From assembly GCF_007991515.1 (NCBI RefSeq), contig NZ_BJYM01000014.1, positions 86,341 through 150,340 on the forward strand: a DNA stretch of 64,000 nt, read 5' to 3'. The position numbers and the translations under genes were made by a program. Below are positions 1 to 11,468 of the stretch, piece by piece; position 1 is the stretch's first letter, and the number at the start of each line of letters is the position of its first letter. Below the pieces are notes generated by a model. That model did no database searches, had not been told where the DNA came from, and was given only the letters and a program-made list of their open reading frames with translations. This DNA is from Oceanobacillus sojae (GTDB taxonomy: Bacteria; Bacillota; Bacilli; Bacillales; Amphibacillaceae).

Positions 1-178
1 AGGACACCAACATAAGTTATCTCACTTATATCACCTGTATAATTATTGTGAGTGTATCATAACACAATTATTTTGGCAATAATCTGTTAATAAATCAAAA
101 ATCGTGTACACTTTAGTTATAACTTGTTTTAGATAATATTATATTAATTTACTTGGTTTTGTTATTTCAGCACACCCC

Positions 179-562
179 TCAACCAACTTTAATCCCAAAA
201 GCAATCCATCTGCCATCTATATCTTCAATTACAAATTCTTTATTATTGTAATCTGTATCATTTAAGGAATGGACTATCTTCACACCAGAGCGGATCATTT
301 CTTCTTGAAGCTCTTCTTGATTTTTTGTAATAAAGTAAGCATCGTATCCATAACCATATAAGTCTCTATTCGGAATTGCCTTTTGTCCATTAGTTTTGAT
401 TAGAATTATCTCTGTTGTATCACGATACAAACAGATATGGGGTTCATCCACATTCAAATAATGAACAGCCTTAAATCTTAATTTCTGTTCATAAAAATTT
501 GCAGTTTTTATGATATCCTTTGTTGGAAATATACAATGTGATTCTATTAAAAGGCTCTTCAT
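179..562 (-). CDS. VOC-family (glyoxalase/bleomycin-resistance fold) protein
   Basis: The 127-residue product has the layout of a single VOC domain. Residues about 8-60 form the first beta-alpha-beta module (a CIFPTKDIIKTANFYEQ stretch) and residues 70-125 form the second, ending in a DIDGRWIAFG motif typical of the family. Such proteins are metal-dependent lyases, dioxygenases or drug-binding proteins and usually act as dimers. The sequence does not say which, so no substrate is assigned. The ATG has an AAGGAG site 8 bases upstream. It is monocistronic and stands apart from the ribosomal operons, followed on the same strand only by about 180 bases of AT-rich sequence. The family call is fairly secure; the function is open. 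Confidence 0.8.
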   Translation of the reverse strand: MKSLLIESHCIFPTKDIIKTANFYEQKLRFKAVHYLNVDEPHICLYRDTTEIILIKTNGQKAIPNRDLYGYGYDAYFITKNQEELQEEMIRSGVKIVHSLNDTDYNNKEFVIEDIDGRWIAFGIKVG

Positions 563-663
563 TTTCTATCTCCTTAAATATTGTTTAGTTTTTTATTCAT
601 TGTTGATCCGAAGCATACAGACGTATATCAAATGGTTAAACGTACCATTGGTGACTCCTAAAG

Positions 664-687
664 TAATTAGAATTCCTATTCTAATTA
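664..687. repeat. 10-bp perfect inverted repeat upstream of the VOC gene
   Basis: TAATTAGAAT and ATTCTAATTA are separated by TCCT. The repeat lies about 100 bases upstream of the VOC start and just beyond the end of the small membrane-protein gene, with no long T-run. It could be an operator or a weak hairpin; nothing in the sequence decides between these. Confidence 0.4.
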
Positions 688-708
688 GAATACAACCAAA
701 TCAAGTTA

Positions 709-1029
709 TCAAATAAAATAAGGAATATAGTATAAAAAACTAAATAATATTCCAAGAGTAGAAAATAAATAAATTCCTATTAAAACCGGATTAAGTCTTA
801 ACCTAAAAACTTTGACTTTATAATCTGTTCCACCTTGATACCTATCTGAGACTTGCTGATTATTTCCATTGTAATTACCAAAATAAGAAATAATCCAAGT
901 CAGGCATAATATTAAAAAGCATGTAACAAAGAGCGTATCAATAAAAGAGAAATGGTATATCACAGTTATTGCTAAGATCAATAGTAATTGAATAATCATT
1001 GTTATCAATATCATTATTACTTTTCTCAC
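709..1029 (-). CDS. small integral membrane protein of unknown function
   Basis: I do not recognise this 106-residue protein with certainty. It has two hydrophobic segments near the N-terminus (about 4-26 and 30-50), a polar middle (about 51-76) and two more at 77-105, so four membrane spans are plausible. The arrangement resembles the short Bacillaceae membrane proteins grouped as DUF3899, but that is only an impression. The start is a GTG with an AGGGTGA site about 9 bases upstream. A second small hydrophobic frame lies 27 bases upstream, so the two might be co-transcribed. Confidence 0.55.
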   Translation of the reverse strand: MRKVIMILITMIIQLLLILAITVIYHFSFIDTLFVTCFLILCLTWIISYFGNYNGNNQQVSDRYQGGTDYKVKVFRLRLNPVLIGIYLFSTLGILFSFLYYIPYFI

Positions 1030-1056
1030 TTTAGTTTCACCCTATTCTTTTCAAGT

Positions 1057-1263
1057 TTACCTGCAATATAATCCCATAAGAAAGTAATGGAAACTAACTA
1101 ACTGCGCATTCATAAAGAATCCACATTTAAAGAAAATATGGCTGAGATAATAGAATAATAAATAAGCCCATAAAATCCAAAATAGGTTGAATTTTTTCAT
1201 TACAGAAAAATCTAATAACTTTGTATACAATTTTCTTGTCGATTTATAGAGGAAGCTAATCAA
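1057..1263 (-). CDS. doubtful small hydrophobic ORF
   Basis: The frame encodes up to 68 residues with one or two hydrophobic stretches and would begin at TTG 1263 or at an internal ATG at 1200. Neither start has a convincing ribosome binding site, and the frame stays open upstream to a TAA near position 1346 without an ATG. It may be the tail of a decayed membrane-protein gene or a chance AT-rich frame. It is listed because it is collinear with the membrane protein downstream. Confidence 0.25.
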   Translation of the reverse strand: MISFLYKSTRKLYTKLLDFSVMKKFNLFWILWAYLLFYYLSHIFFKCGFFMNAQLVSFHYFLMGLYCR

Positions 1264-1551
1264 AATAATAAGAAATGCTGAAACTATTTTAATAATGCTT
1301 AGATTAAGTAATAAGCAGTATTTAAAATACCCCCTGCCCCAGTATTTTTATATTCATCATGCACCTCATATTTGTTAGTGAACAATCTAATTATACCTAT
1401 TTTAGAGAATATTTCCAATATAATTTTATTGCAAAAATATAAATCGGAGCAAATTTCTTTGATCTTTTATAGAACTGGACTAATCGTTATTGTATTCTCT
1501 TTACCTTTAGAAGCTGTAAAGCGTGCACCTGTTTCTGCTCTCATTGCAAAT

Positions 1552-1583
1552 AAAAAAGCACTTCCCAAATAAATGAGAAGTGC
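1552..1583 (-). terminator. terminator after rpsI
   Basis: On the minus strand GCACTTC and GAAGTGC pair around a 12-base loop and are followed by a TTTTTTA run. The hairpin begins about 25 bases after the rpsI stop and closes the rplM-rpsI operon. The rest of 1264-1608 holds nothing else I can support. Confidence 0.85.
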
Positions 1584-1608
1584 CATAAACATTGATATAA
1601 CAACGATA

Positions 1609-2001
1609 TTAACGTTTTGAGAACTGAGGAGCACGACGTGCTTTTTTAAGACCATACTTCTTACGCTCTTTCATACGAGCATCACGAGTAAGGTATCCTT
1701 CAGTTTTAAGTGATCCACGATATTCTGGATCTGCCTGTAACAATGCACGTGCGATTCCGTGACGGATTGCACCTGCTTGACCAGTGAATCCACCGCCGTG
1801 TACATTTACAAGAACGTCATAAGTTCCTTGAGTTTCTGTAGTAGCAAGCGGCTGATTCAAGATTAGTAATTGTGTTTCATATGGAAAATAGTCTCTAGCA
1901 TCGCGACCATTAATTGTAATGTTTCCTGTACCGGGTACTAGACGTACGCGGGCAGTTGACTTTTTACGGCGTCCTGTGCCGTAGTATTGTACTTGTGCCA
2001 A
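1609..2001 (-). CDS. rpsI: 30S ribosomal protein S9
   Basis: The 130-residue protein matches full-length Bacillus S9. It begins [15 protein letters not shown] and ends in the conserved basic tail [12 protein letters not shown], which in ribosome structures reaches the P-site tRNA in the 30S head. It is the second gene of a two-gene operon, 19 bases behind rplM, with a strong GGGAGGT-type binding site. The terminator at 1552-1583 follows directly. No unusual residues are seen. Confidence 0.98.
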   Translation of the reverse strand: MAQVQYYGTGRRKKSTARVRLVPGTGNITINGRDARDYFPYETQLLILNQPLATTETQGTYDVLVNVHGGGFTGQAGAIRHGIARALLQADPEYRGSLKTEGYLTRDARMKERKKYGLKKARRAPQFSKR

Positions 2002-2020
2002 TTCATTTACCTCCCTTTAA

Positions 2021-2458
2021 TTATCCACGAAGTTCGTAAGCTTCTGGTTTTTGAGCCTGATGGTTGTGCTCAGCGCCTCTATATACATACAATTTCTTCT
2101 TCATTTTACGTCCTAAAGGTCCTTTTGGAAGCATTCCTTTGATTGCAACTTCAAGCATTTCTTCAGGATATTTCGTACGCATTTCGTATGCGTTACGAGC
2201 TCTCAATCCACCTGGATGATGGGAATGATTGTAGTACATTTTGTCATTGATTTTGTTCCCTGATAATTCAATTTTATCTGCATTGATGATAATTACATAA
2301 TCACCAGTGTCTGCATGTGGTGTGTACGTAGGTTTATGTTTACCACGTAAGATAGCAGCTACTTCGCTTGCTAAACGTCCTAAACGTTGCCCTTCCGCAT
2401 CCACAACTAGCCATTTGCGTTCGATATTTGCTTCATTTGCCATGAAAGTTGTGCGCAT
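2021..2458 (-). CDS. rplM: 50S ribosomal protein L13
   Basis: L13 is an early-assembling 50S protein that binds 23S rRNA. The chosen ATG gives 145 residues starting [16 protein letters not shown], the same length and N-terminus as B. subtilis L13. An upstream frame extension (MIDIWREKI) is rejected because GGAGGG sits about 8 bases before this ATG. The signature [10 protein letters not shown] is present at about 107-116. It is co-transcribed with rpsI and has its own promoter (2572-2600) and an mRNA leader of about 100 bases. Confidence 0.98.
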   Translation of the reverse strand: MRTTFMANEANIERKWLVVDAEGQRLGRLASEVAAILRGKHKPTYTPHADTGDYVIIINADKIELSGNKINDKMYYNHSHHPGGLRARNAYEMRTKYPEEMLEVAIKGMLPKGPLGRKMKKKLYVYRGAEHNHQAQKPEAYELRG

Positions 2459-2565
2459 AATTTTTTCCCTCCATATATCAATCATTCTTTACTATTCGTA
2501 ATCATATTTTTATTCTTAACATAATTAGATTCCGGGGCTAATCATGGTTTAGAAATAAAATGCCA
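2459..2565 (-). promoter_or_regulatory. rplM mRNA leader, candidate L13 autoregulatory site
   Basis: About 105 bases of leader lie between the predicted start of transcription and the rplM ATG. They can form a small stem (ATTAG/CTAAT around CCCCGGAAT), and L13-responsive leaders are known upstream of rplM in Firmicutes. I did not fold it against the family model, so this is a positional suggestion. Confidence 0.4.
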
Positions 2566-2571
2566 TATATC

Positions 2572-2600
2572 ATCTTATATCTTTCAAGACCAAAAGTCAA
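2572..2600 (-). promoter_or_regulatory. sigma-A promoter for rplM-rpsI
   Basis: TTGACT, a 17-base spacer and TAAGAT are present on the minus strand. The same non-consensus -10 hexamer TAAGAT recurs at the rpoB and rplK promoter candidates in this window. Confidence 0.65.
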
Positions 2601-2653
2601 GCCTAGTACGAAAGTAATTTAAAAAAATCTCGTTTTTTATTTCTCTTTTTCAT

Positions 2654-3427
2654 TCAATCTTCAAAATGCTTCTCTTCCGTCTGCTCATGATAGCTTACTT
2701 CCCATAAATACAGTCCATTTGGAGAAATTGTCTTGCCGAGCTTCCCTCTTTCTTTTGCGGCTAAAAGCACCGGTATATCCTCTGGATTACGTTTCCCAAC
2801 TCCTACATCCAGCAGCGCGCTGACCATGATCCGCACCATGTTGTATAAAAAGCCGCTCCCACGAAAAATAAATTCAATATCATTTCCTTTTTTCCTGCAG
2901 GAGGCATGATACAATGTCCGCACTTTTGAGCCTTTCACAGTCGATTTCGCAGAAGAGAAGGTAGTAAAGTCATGTGTGCCCTCTAAATACTCACAGGCAG
3001 CCTGTATGGCCTCTATATTGAGGCTTTTGGGAAAATACAATGCATAGTTCTGGCGGAATACGTCCGGTTCGTCCCTGTTTAAAACCATATAATGATACTC
3101 TTTCTGCTTCACACTATAACGGGCATGAAATGAATCACTGACCTGCTCGACATGAGATATATGGACATCATCAGGCAAGAGTGTATTGATAGCCTGCTTC
3201 CAATTATGCTCAGGAATCGTTAGAGGCGTATCAAAATGAATAACCTGGCCGACTGCATGGACTCCTGTATCCGTCCTTCCTGATGCTTGAATCCGGATCG
3301 CTTCCCCCTTATGGATTTTTGCTAAGGCTTTTTCCAGCATACCCTGGACAGTCCGCTGCCTGGGCTGTACTTGAAAGCCGGCAAAGCCTGAACCATCATA
3401 AGAAATCGTGCATTTTAACCTTTCCAT
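2654..3427 (-). CDS. truA: tRNA pseudouridine(38-40) synthase
   Basis: TruA isomerises uridines 38-40 in the anticodon stem-loop of many tRNAs. The 257-residue protein has the SYDGSGFAGFQ start motif, the catalytic aspartate D53 in SGRTDTGVHA and the later RGSGFLYNMVR motif. It is slightly longer than most homologues because of an acidic C-terminal tail (HEQTEEKHFED). The gene lies 22 bases behind ecfT, matching the B. subtilis order ecfA1-ecfA2-ecfT-truA-rplM-rpsI, and is probably the last gene of the ecf transcript. No clear terminator follows it, and rplM has its own promoter downstream. Confidence 0.97.
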   Translation of the reverse strand: MERLKCTISYDGSGFAGFQVQPRQRTVQGMLEKALAKIHKGEAIRIQASGRTDTGVHAVGQVIHFDTPLTIPEHNWKQAINTLLPDDVHISHVEQVSDSFHARYSVKQKEYHYMVLNRDEPDVFRQNYALYFPKSLNIEAIQAACEYLEGTHDFTTFSSAKSTVKGSKVRTLYHASCRKKGNDIEFIFRGSGFLYNMVRIMVSALLDVGVGKRNPEDIPVLLAAKERGKLGKTISPNGLYLWEVSYHEQTEEKHFED

Positions 3428-3449
3428 TTGTACAGTTCCTTTCCTTCCA

Positions 3450-4247
3450 TTACTGTCTTAAGACAAACAACGCCACAAGCATCAGTACAAAACCGGTTAA
3501 AACCAGAATATCCTTTGTACCTACATGTAATTCACGGAGCTTGCTTCTTCCTTCCCCGCCTTGATAGCCGCGGGCTTCCATCGCCATTGCCAGATCCTCA
3601 GCGCGTTTAAATGCACTGACAAACAACGGAACCAGCAGTGGAATAACTGCCATCACCCGATCCTTGACAGGTCCTGTCCGAAAATCTACGCCCCGGGCCG
3701 CCTGCGCGCGGGATATTTTATCCGTTTCCTGCATCAGTGTTGGAATGAAGCGCAAGGAAATAGACATCATCAATGCCAGCTCATGAACAGGGAACTTAAT
3801 CTTTTTCAGTGGGTGAAGCATTTCCTCCATCGCGTCGGTAATTTCAATCGGCGTTGTTGTTAATGTTAATAAAGAAGTCGTCAGGATCAGCAGGAAAAAG
3901 CGTAAGGAAATCGCAAAACCCTGGATAACTCCACCGCTATAAATCTTAATAAATCCCCAATCAACTAAAAGATTCCCTTCATTTGTAATAATTAAATGCA
4001 GGATAAATGTAAAAATAATTAAAAACCAGACGGGCAACAGTCCTTTTAGAATAAATCGCAGCGGTACCCGTGAAATAAGTACACAGAGCACCGAAAATGC
4101 CGTTAACAAGCTATATGTTGGTACATTATTTGCAAAGAATACAATAATAACAAAGAAAAAAACTACCGTAATTTTCGTTCTTGGATCCAGCCGATGAATA
4201 AGGGAGTTTCCAGGAACATACTGGCCAATAATCAGAGCATTATTCAT
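3450..4247 (-). CDS. ecfT: ECF transporter transmembrane coupling subunit EcfT
   Basis: EcfT is the membrane scaffold that joins the two EcfA ATPases to interchangeable vitamin- or metal-binding S-components. The 265-residue protein has about five hydrophobic segments. It carries the two A-R-G coupling-helix motifs expected of the family, at about 178-188 (AQAARGVDF) and about 214-222 (MEARGYQGG). The start overlaps the end of ecfA2 by 8 bases, implying translational coupling. No S-component gene is present, so this is the shared group II energy module that serves several substrates. Confidence 0.96.
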   Translation of the reverse strand: MNNALIIGQYVPGNSLIHRLDPRTKITVVFFFVIIVFFANNVPTYSLLTAFSVLCVLISRVPLRFILKGLLPVWFLIIFTFILHLIITNEGNLLVDWGFIKIYSGGVIQGFAISLRFFLLILTTSLLTLTTTPIEITDAMEEMLHPLKKIKFPVHELALMMSISLRFIPTLMQETDKISRAQAARGVDFRTGPVKDRVMAVIPLLVPLFVSAFKRAEDLAMAMEARGYQGGEGRSKLRELHVGTKDILVLTGFVLMLVALFVLRQ

Positions 4248-5109
4248 GAGACCCCACCTCCAGCCGCTTCTTGATCTCTTTTGCTAACTCCGGCATGGGT
4301 TGATATTGATAGGTTAAAGAAGTGCCAAAACGCTCATTATACTGGTTTAGAAAGTGAATGACCTCCGGGAGTCCTAATTGTACCTCCTGCAGCTTCTCTG
4401 CTTGTTTAAACACGTCAAGCGGATGACCCTCCATATATTTTTGTCCTTTATTTAAGATAATAATTTTATCTGCATAAGCCAGTGCATCCTCCATACTATG
4501 TGTCACTAATACCGTTGTCAGATTTTGCTCCTGATGCAGCTGATAAAACATATCCATAATTTCACGTTGTCCACGTGGATCAAGTCCCGCAGTCGGCTCG
4601 TCCAGCACAAGAACTTGCGGAGCCATTGCCAGCACTCCTGCAATAGCGACTCGCCGCTTCTGTCCGCCACTTAAATCAAATGGGGAACGCTCTAATATTT
4701 CCTTTGGCAGACCGACAGCAGGAAGAAGCTTCTCTATCCTACGATCGATTTCCTCCTGCTCTACGCCAAAATTCTTTGGTCCAAAGGCGATATCTTTGGC
4801 AACTGTCTCTTCAAATAACTGATGCTCCGGATATTGAAAAACGACACCGACTTTTCTTCTTAAATCACGGATATTCTTTGGCTTCCCGTCTGCACTCAGA
4901 TGGAAATCACCAATGTTTATCTCTCCCCTGCTCGGAAGGCTCAGTCCATTGAGATGCTGAATGAGTGTTGATTTCCCTGAGCCGGTATGACCGATAACCG
5001 CCACAAACGAACCAGAATTTACCGTAAAGGAGATGTGCTCAAGGGCTTTATGGGCAAAAGGTGTATTCTCTTGATAAATATAACTTACATCTTTGAATTG
5101 AATTTCCAT
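4240..5109 (-). CDS. ecfA2: ECF transporter ATPase EcfA2
   Basis: This is the second nucleotide-binding subunit of the ECF energy-coupling module. The 289-residue protein has Walker [10 protein letters not shown] at about 40-48, the Q-loop [12 protein letters not shown], the signature LSGGQKRR, Walker B VLVLDEP and the switch histidine in VTHSMEDAL. Its 5' end overlaps ecfA1 by 25 bases and its 3' end overlaps ecfT by 8, so the three subunits are probably made in fixed ratio. It is the B. subtilis EcfAB/CbiO2 orthologue by order and sequence. Confidence 0.96.
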   Translation of the reverse strand: MEIQFKDVSYIYQENTPFAHKALEHISFTVNSGSFVAVIGHTGSGKSTLIQHLNGLSLPSRGEINIGDFHLSADGKPKNIRDLRRKVGVVFQYPEHQLFEETVAKDIAFGPKNFGVEQEEIDRRIEKLLPAVGLPKEILERSPFDLSGGQKRRVAIAGVLAMAPQVLVLDEPTAGLDPRGQREIMDMFYQLHQEQNLTTVLVTHSMEDALAYADKIIILNKGQKYMEGHPLDVFKQAEKLQEVQLGLPEVIHFLNQYNERFGTSLTYQYQPMPELAKEIKKRLEVGSHE

Positions 5110-5927
5110 AATTCCTCCAACAACTCTTCGTGGTTTAATGCTGCTTCTTTTAATGGAACTCCCTGCTTCCTCAGCTCATCGGTTAATTGGGCAACAAATG
5201 GCACATCCAGCCCAATTTCACGTAATTCTTCCCGCTGTAAAAAAAGCTCTCTTGGCGTTGTTTCCTCCCAGATTTGCCCCTTATTCATGACAATCACACG
5301 GTCTGCCTGAACAATTTCCTGCAGGTCATGCGTTATGGTAATCAGGGAAAGCCCTTCTGATTCCTGAATATCATTCACCGTGTGCATAATTTCTTTTCTG
5401 CCTGTCGGGTCGAGCATAGCAGTTGCCTCATCCAAAATTAATACCTTAGGAGCTATTGCTAAGACACTGGCAATGGCTACACGCTGCTTTTGTCCACCAG
5501 ATAGACGGTGCGGCTCTGTTATTAAGTAATCCTGCATACGTACAGCAGATAAGGTGCGCTGGATTCTCTCTCTCATCTCCTCTCTGGGTATGCCTCTGTT
5601 TTCCATACCAAATGCGACATCATCCTGAACTGTTGCACCAACAAATTGATTATCTGGATTTTGAAAGACCATCCCTACATCTTTCCGTATATCCCAGACA
5701 GTATCATCATCTACTCTCTTGCCATCAACAATGATTTCCCCGTCCTTTGGCATTAGCAGTCCATTAAGCAGCTTGGCAATGGTTGATTTTCCAGAGCCAT
5801 TATGACCGATAATAGCAACCCACTCACCTTCATAGATATCAAAAGAGACTTGATTTAACACAAGTGCTCCTTCTTCTTCATATTGAAAGGAAACATTTTT
5901 AAACTCTACTAGCTTTTTTCTATCCAT
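5085..5927 (-). CDS. ecfA1: ECF transporter ATPase EcfA1
   Basis: This is the first ATPase of the ECF module, 280 residues from the ATG at 5927. A longer open frame reaching 6209 is rejected: it runs through the palindromic repeat at 6077-6206, lacks similarity to the family, and AGGGGG stands about 8 bases before the chosen start. Walker [10 protein letters not shown] lies at about 41-49. Signature LSGGQKQR and Walker B VLILDEA follow, with alanine instead of the usual proline after DE. The 400-base gap before rplQ suggests that the ecf genes have their own transcription start, though I could not identify a promoter. Confidence 0.96.
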   Translation of the reverse strand: MDRKKLVEFKNVSFQYEEEGALVLNQVSFDIYEGEWVAIIGHNGSGKSTIAKLLNGLLMPKDGEIIVDGKRVDDDTVWDIRKDVGMVFQNPDNQFVGATVQDDVAFGMENRGIPREEMRERIQRTLSAVRMQDYLITEPHRLSGGQKQRVAIASVLAIAPKVLILDEATAMLDPTGRKEIMHTVNDIQESEGLSLITITHDLQEIVQADRVIVMNKGQIWEETTPRELFLQREELREIGLDVPFVAQLTDELRKQGVPLKEAALNHEELLEELWKFNSKM

Positions 5928-6076
5928 CCAGACACCCCCTTCTCCTGTTTTTTCTATTATGTAATTTGCTTTATCTATTATGGTTATTTTATCGATTTTA
6001 TTTGATGAAAGAAAGTATTTGTTATAAATAAATGTTTTATTATTGCTATTGAAAAATAAAATTAATAGTATATATC

Positions 6077-6206
6077 TAGCGGAAGAAATACACGGAGACT
6101 CCTGTGGGAATGCGCAGTGTGAAGACCCCGCAGAAAAAAGTGAACTTCTTTTTTTCGAGGAGGCTGAGGACAAGCCCACGGAAAGCGTAGTGTATTTCTG
6201 TAGCGG
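6077..6206. repeat. palindromic intergenic repeat element between rplQ and ecfA1
   Basis: The element is about 130 bp long. Its ends AGAAATACAC and GTGTATTTCT form a 10-bp terminal inverted repeat. Internal blocks include CTCCTGTGGG paired in part with CCCACGG, a GACCCCGCAG block and GAGGAGGCTGAGG. Elements with the same blocks (ACTCCTGCGGGA, GACCCCGCAG, GAGGAGGCT, GCGGAAAGC) are, from memory, common between Bacillaceae genes. It encodes no credible protein. Its job is unknown; it could fold in RNA or be a non-autonomous mobile element. Confidence 0.7.
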
Positions 6207-6268
6207 CAATTATCAACTTCACTTGCCCTCTGAACTCTCTTCGTAAAAATCATATAATTTTTCAATAC

Positions 6269-6317
6269 AAAAAAAGGGCTTGGATAACCTCTGAGAGAGA
6301 TTGAGTCCTGCCCCTTG
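6269..6317 (-). terminator. terminator after rplQ
   Basis: On the minus strand AAGGGGC pairs with GCCCTT across a loop of about 30 bases, and a TTTTTTTT run follows. It lies just past the rplQ stop and would end the S10-spc-alpha transcript. Confidence 0.6.
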
Positions 6318-6329
6318 CCGTTTTAGTAA

Positions 6330-6683
6330 TTAAACCAACTCAATGATTGCCATTTTAGCGCCATCGCCTTGGCGTTCACCAAGTTTAAGAACGCGTGTAT
6401 ATCCACCTTGTCTATCTTCATAGCGCGCAGCAACATCATCAAATAATTTTTGAACTACGTTGTTTTCTTCATCCGCTTCTTTGTTGTATAAAAATGCTGC
6501 AGCTTGACGGCGTGCATGTAAATCGCCACGCTTTCCAAGAGTAATCATTTTATCTACAATCGATCTTAACTCTTTCGCTTTTGCTTCTGTTGTTTCAATG
6601 CGTTCATGAATAATTAAATCAGATGCAAGGTTGCGAAGAAGAGCCATACGACTATCTGTTGTACGTCCTAATTTTCTAGCCAC
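6330..6683 (-). CDS. rplQ: 50S ribosomal protein L17
   Basis: L17 lies near the exit-tunnel side of the 50S subunit. The 117-residue protein begins [18 protein letters not shown] and ends in the family pattern [24 protein letters not shown]. It is the last gene of the alpha operon, 43 bases behind rpoA, with GGGAGG before its ATG, and a terminator candidate follows. Length and order match other Bacillaceae. Confidence 0.98.
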   Translation of the reverse strand: MARKLGRTTDSRMALLRNLASDLIIHERIETTEAKAKELRSIVDKMITLGKRGDLHARRQAAAFLYNKEADEENNVVQKLFDDVAARYEDRQGGYTRVLKLGERQGDGAKMAIIELV

Positions 6684-6726
6684 GGACTATCCCTCCCTTT
6701 TCGAAACTCTACAGGTGACTGGTTTA

Positions 6727-7671
6727 TCAGTCATCATCTCGAAGACCTAATCCTAGATCCTCTAATTTTACTTTTACTTCTTCTAATGATTTACGTCCTA
6801 AATTACGAACTTTCATCATATCTTCTTCAGATTTATTTGCAAGCTCTTGAACGGTGTTGATACCAGCACGCTTCAAGCAGTTGTAAGAACGAACAGAAAG
6901 ATCAAGCTCTTCAATGGTCATTTCCATTACTTTTTCTTTTTGATCTTCTTCTTTTTCAACCATAATTTCCACGTTCTGTGCTTCATCCGTTAAGCCGACA
7001 AAAATATTCAAATGCTCCGTAATAATTTTCGCGCCTAGAGAAACAGCTTCTTCAGGGCGAATACTACCGTCAGTTGAAACATCCAATGTCAGTTTATCAT
7101 AATTAGCAATTTGACCTACACGTGTGTTCTCTACCTGATACGTAACACGTGATACTGGTGTGAAAATCGAATCAATTGGGATAACGCCAATCGGTTGATC
7201 ATCAAACTTGTTTTCATCTGCCGGACGATAACCGCGACCTCTTTCAGCAGTTAACTTCATATGAAGGTTAGCTTTACTGTTTAATGTAGCAATATGAAGC
7301 TCTGGGTTCATCACTTCTACATCACTATCATACGTTAAGTCTGCAGCTGTTACGACTCCTTCACCTTGAACATCAATTTCTAATGTTTTCGGCTCATCAG
7401 AGTAGATTTTAAGTGCAAGTTTTTTCAAGTTAAGAATGATAGTTGTTACATCCTCCACAACCCCGTCAATCGTTGAAAATTCATGCAGTGCTCCGTCGAT
7501 GTGAACGGTTGTCACAGCAGCACCTGGTAGTGAGGATAGTAAGATACGACGCAAGGAGTTTCCAAGTGTGGCACCATATCCACGTTCTAGCGGTTCAACT
7601 ACGAATTTACCAAAAGTAGCATCATCGCTAATTTCAAGCGTTTCAATTTTTGGCTTTTCTATCTCGATCAT
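6727..7671 (-). CDS. rpoA: RNA polymerase alpha subunit
   Basis: Alpha nucleates RNA polymerase assembly through its N-terminal domain and contacts UP elements and activators through its C-terminal domain. The 314-residue product shows both. Residues 1 to about 230 carry [22 protein letters not shown]. After an acidic linker, about 245-310 hold the helix-hairpin-helix domain with [11 protein letters not shown] and [13 protein letters not shown]. It has the standard Bacillus length. Two hairpins in the 205-base gap upstream may form a leader for rpoA-rplQ. Confidence 0.98.
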   Translation of the reverse strand: MIEIEKPKIETLEISDDATFGKFVVEPLERGYGATLGNSLRRILLSSLPGAAVTTVHIDGALHEFSTIDGVVEDVTTIILNLKKLALKIYSDEPKTLEIDVQGEGVVTAADLTYDSDVEVMNPELHIATLNSKANLHMKLTAERGRGYRPADENKFDDQPIGVIPIDSIFTPVSRVTYQVENTRVGQIANYDKLTLDVSTDGSIRPEEAVSLGAKIITEHLNIFVGLTDEAQNVEIMVEKEEDQKEKVMEMTIEELDLSVRSYNCLKRAGINTVQELANKSEEDMMKVRNLGRKSLEEVKVKLEDLGLGLRDDD

Positions 7672-7703
7672 TTAACAAACCCTCCTTTAAAACGTCGAAA
7701 CCC

Positions 7704-7727
7704 CGGCTAGACCACAAAGTCTAACCG
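7704..7727 (-). other. hairpin in the rpoA leader (proximal)
   Basis: CGGTTAGAC and GTCTAGCCG pair with one G-U around a 6-base loop, ending about 33 bases before the rpoA ATG. No T-run follows, so it is not a standard terminator. It may be a leader structure or mRNA-processing site. Confidence 0.45.
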
Positions 7728-7801
7728 AAATTCCTCAAATAGGCAGTTGGCGTTTCTGCTCTACCTAAAAATCTTTCGTACGAACTGTCTTTGGAATCTG
7801 T

Positions 7802-7822
7802 TTATCTACAACATGTAGATAA
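7802..7822 (-). other. hairpin in the rpoA leader (distal)
   Basis: TTATCTACA and TGTAGATAA are perfect 9-bp arms around a 3-base loop. It lies midway between rpsK and rpoA. Together with the hairpin at 7704-7727 it suggests a structured rpsK-rpoA intergenic RNA. Function unknown. Confidence 0.45.
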
Positions 7823-7876
7823 CCGTACGTTTTATCAACCATTATGACCAAGGCTGACAAATTCTATACGGTTAAA

Positions 7877-8266
<390 letters not shown>

Positions 8267-8287
8267 TTGTAAGCTTACCTCCTTACA

Positions 8288-8653
8288 TTACTTTTTCTTG
8301 TTAGCCATTGTTTTACGTGGGCCTTTACGAGTACGAGAGTTGTTCTTTGTCTTTTGTCCACGAACTGGTAATCCGCGACGATGACGAATACCTCTGTATG
8401 AGCCGATTTCAATTAAACGTTTGATATTTAAAGATACTTCACGACGAAGGTCACCTTCTGTAGTGTAGCTATCAATCGCTTGACGGATTCTTGTTAATTC
8501 GTCTTCCGTTAAATCACGGACACGAGTATCTTCAGAAACGCCTGCTTCTTTAAGGACTTCCTGTGCGGTAGTTTTTCCAATACCATAAATATAAGTTAAA
8601 GAAATTACTACACGTTTATCACGTGGAACATCAATACCTGCAATACGTGCCAT
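8288..8653 (-). CDS. rpsM: 30S ribosomal protein S13
   Basis: S13 sits in the 30S head and contacts S19, the 50S bridge B1 and P-site tRNA through its basic tail. The 121 residues run from [17 protein letters not shown] to a lysine-rich end, with [17 protein letters not shown] in the middle. It lies 23 bases behind rpmJ in the conserved infA-rpmJ-rpsM-rpsK-rpoA-rplQ order. Confidence 0.98.
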   Translation of the reverse strand: MARIAGIDVPRDKRVVISLTYIYGIGKTTAQEVLKEAGVSEDTRVRDLTEDELTRIRQAIDSYTTEGDLRREVSLNIKRLIEIGSYRGIRHRRGLPVRGQKTKNNSRTRKGPRKTMANKKK

Positions 8654-8676
8654 AGAGTGCTAGCACCTCCTGTTTT

Positions 8677-8805
<129 letters not shown>

Positions 8806-8821
8806 TTAGATCGGAGCTCGT

Positions 8822-9040
8822 TTATTTATAACGGTACGTAATTCGTCCTTTGGTTAAATCATACGGAGAAAGTTCAACCGTTACTTTATCGCCTGGTAAA
8901 ATGCGGATAAAGTGCATACGGATTTTACCAGATACATGTGCCAATACTGTATGGCCATTCTCAAGCTCAACTTTAAACATCGCATTCGGCAATGTATCTG
9001 TCACTGTACCTTCTACTTCAATAACATCATCTTTCGCCAT
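8822..9040 (-). CDS. infA: translation initiation factor IF-1
   Basis: IF-1 is a 72-residue OB-fold protein that occupies the ribosomal A site during initiation. The sequence starts [19 protein letters not shown] and contains the [19 protein letters not shown] core. GAAGGGAG precedes the ATG. In B. subtilis the genes map and ybzG lie upstream; here a 455-base non-coding gap separates it from adk. Confidence 0.98.
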   Translation of the reverse strand: MAKDDVIEVEGTVTDTLPNAMFKVELENGHTVLAHVSGKIRMHFIRILPGDKVTVELSPYDLTKGRITYRYK

Positions 9041-9495
9041 TGTGTGTGATCTCCCTTCTTCAAATCAGTTACAACCTTATCTAAATCAAGGATAAAGCCT
9101 CATTCCCCTTTTGTGAAAAGCCGTTCTTAATCAACGGCACCCTGCAGGGAAATATTAAACGTACATTTAGCGTACTATCATCATTTGAAATGATTTATTA
9201 GAACACTGCTTCCTCCATTGGCCAGCGTAGGACAACCGGCCGTTCACAACCGAGATATCAATTGTACTGACCTGAATCACTATCCTGCATCATACGTACA
9301 AATGGAATCTTGTTAAGAGAATCAATTTGTTAACGTATATCAGCACTCACCATCACCTAGGCAATTGTTCGTTTTATATCAAAAGGTTGATGAACCAATT
9401 TTTTAGCGTATTTGATAAAAGCATTACACATTATCTCACCTATTATAACTCTCAGACCTGAGTTTTGCACCTAATCTGTTCATTAAATAGTTGAC
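9041..9495 (-). other. 455-base gene-free gap where map and ybzG would be expected
   Basis: No frame of useful length is open on the minus strand between adk and infA. The gap contains a short hairpin (9120-9138) and a CCTGCAGG palindrome at 9141-9148. Just before infA is a 20-codon open stretch reading [12 protein letters not shown], which might be the tail of a lost RNA-binding KOW gene; this is speculative. No clear promoter was found. Confidence 0.6.
9116..9138 (-). terminator. weak terminator or attenuator upstream of infA
   Basis: GCCGTT and AACGGC pair around a 7-base loop and are followed by only four T on the minus strand. It stands about 80 bases before the infA start and may reduce rather than end transcription of the alpha-operon genes. 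Confidence 0.35.
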
Positions 9496-11467
<1,972 letters not shown>

Positions 11468-11468
11468 A

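Noticed and set aside
510..716. Plus-strand frame antisense to the VOC gene start
   Set aside because: It overlaps the VOC ATG and binding site and looks like random hydrophobic sequence.
1372..1572. Plus-strand frame downstream of rpsI
   Set aside because: It overlaps the rpsI terminator and lacks a binding site.
5928..6209. N-terminal extension of ecfA1 (94 extra codons)
   Set aside because: It runs through the palindromic repeat, lacks family similarity and a ribosome binding site, while AGGGGG precedes the ATG at 5927.
6043..6246. Plus- and minus-strand frames inside the repeat between rplQ and ecfA1
   Set aside because: They are explained by the palindromic element and have no recognisable protein features.
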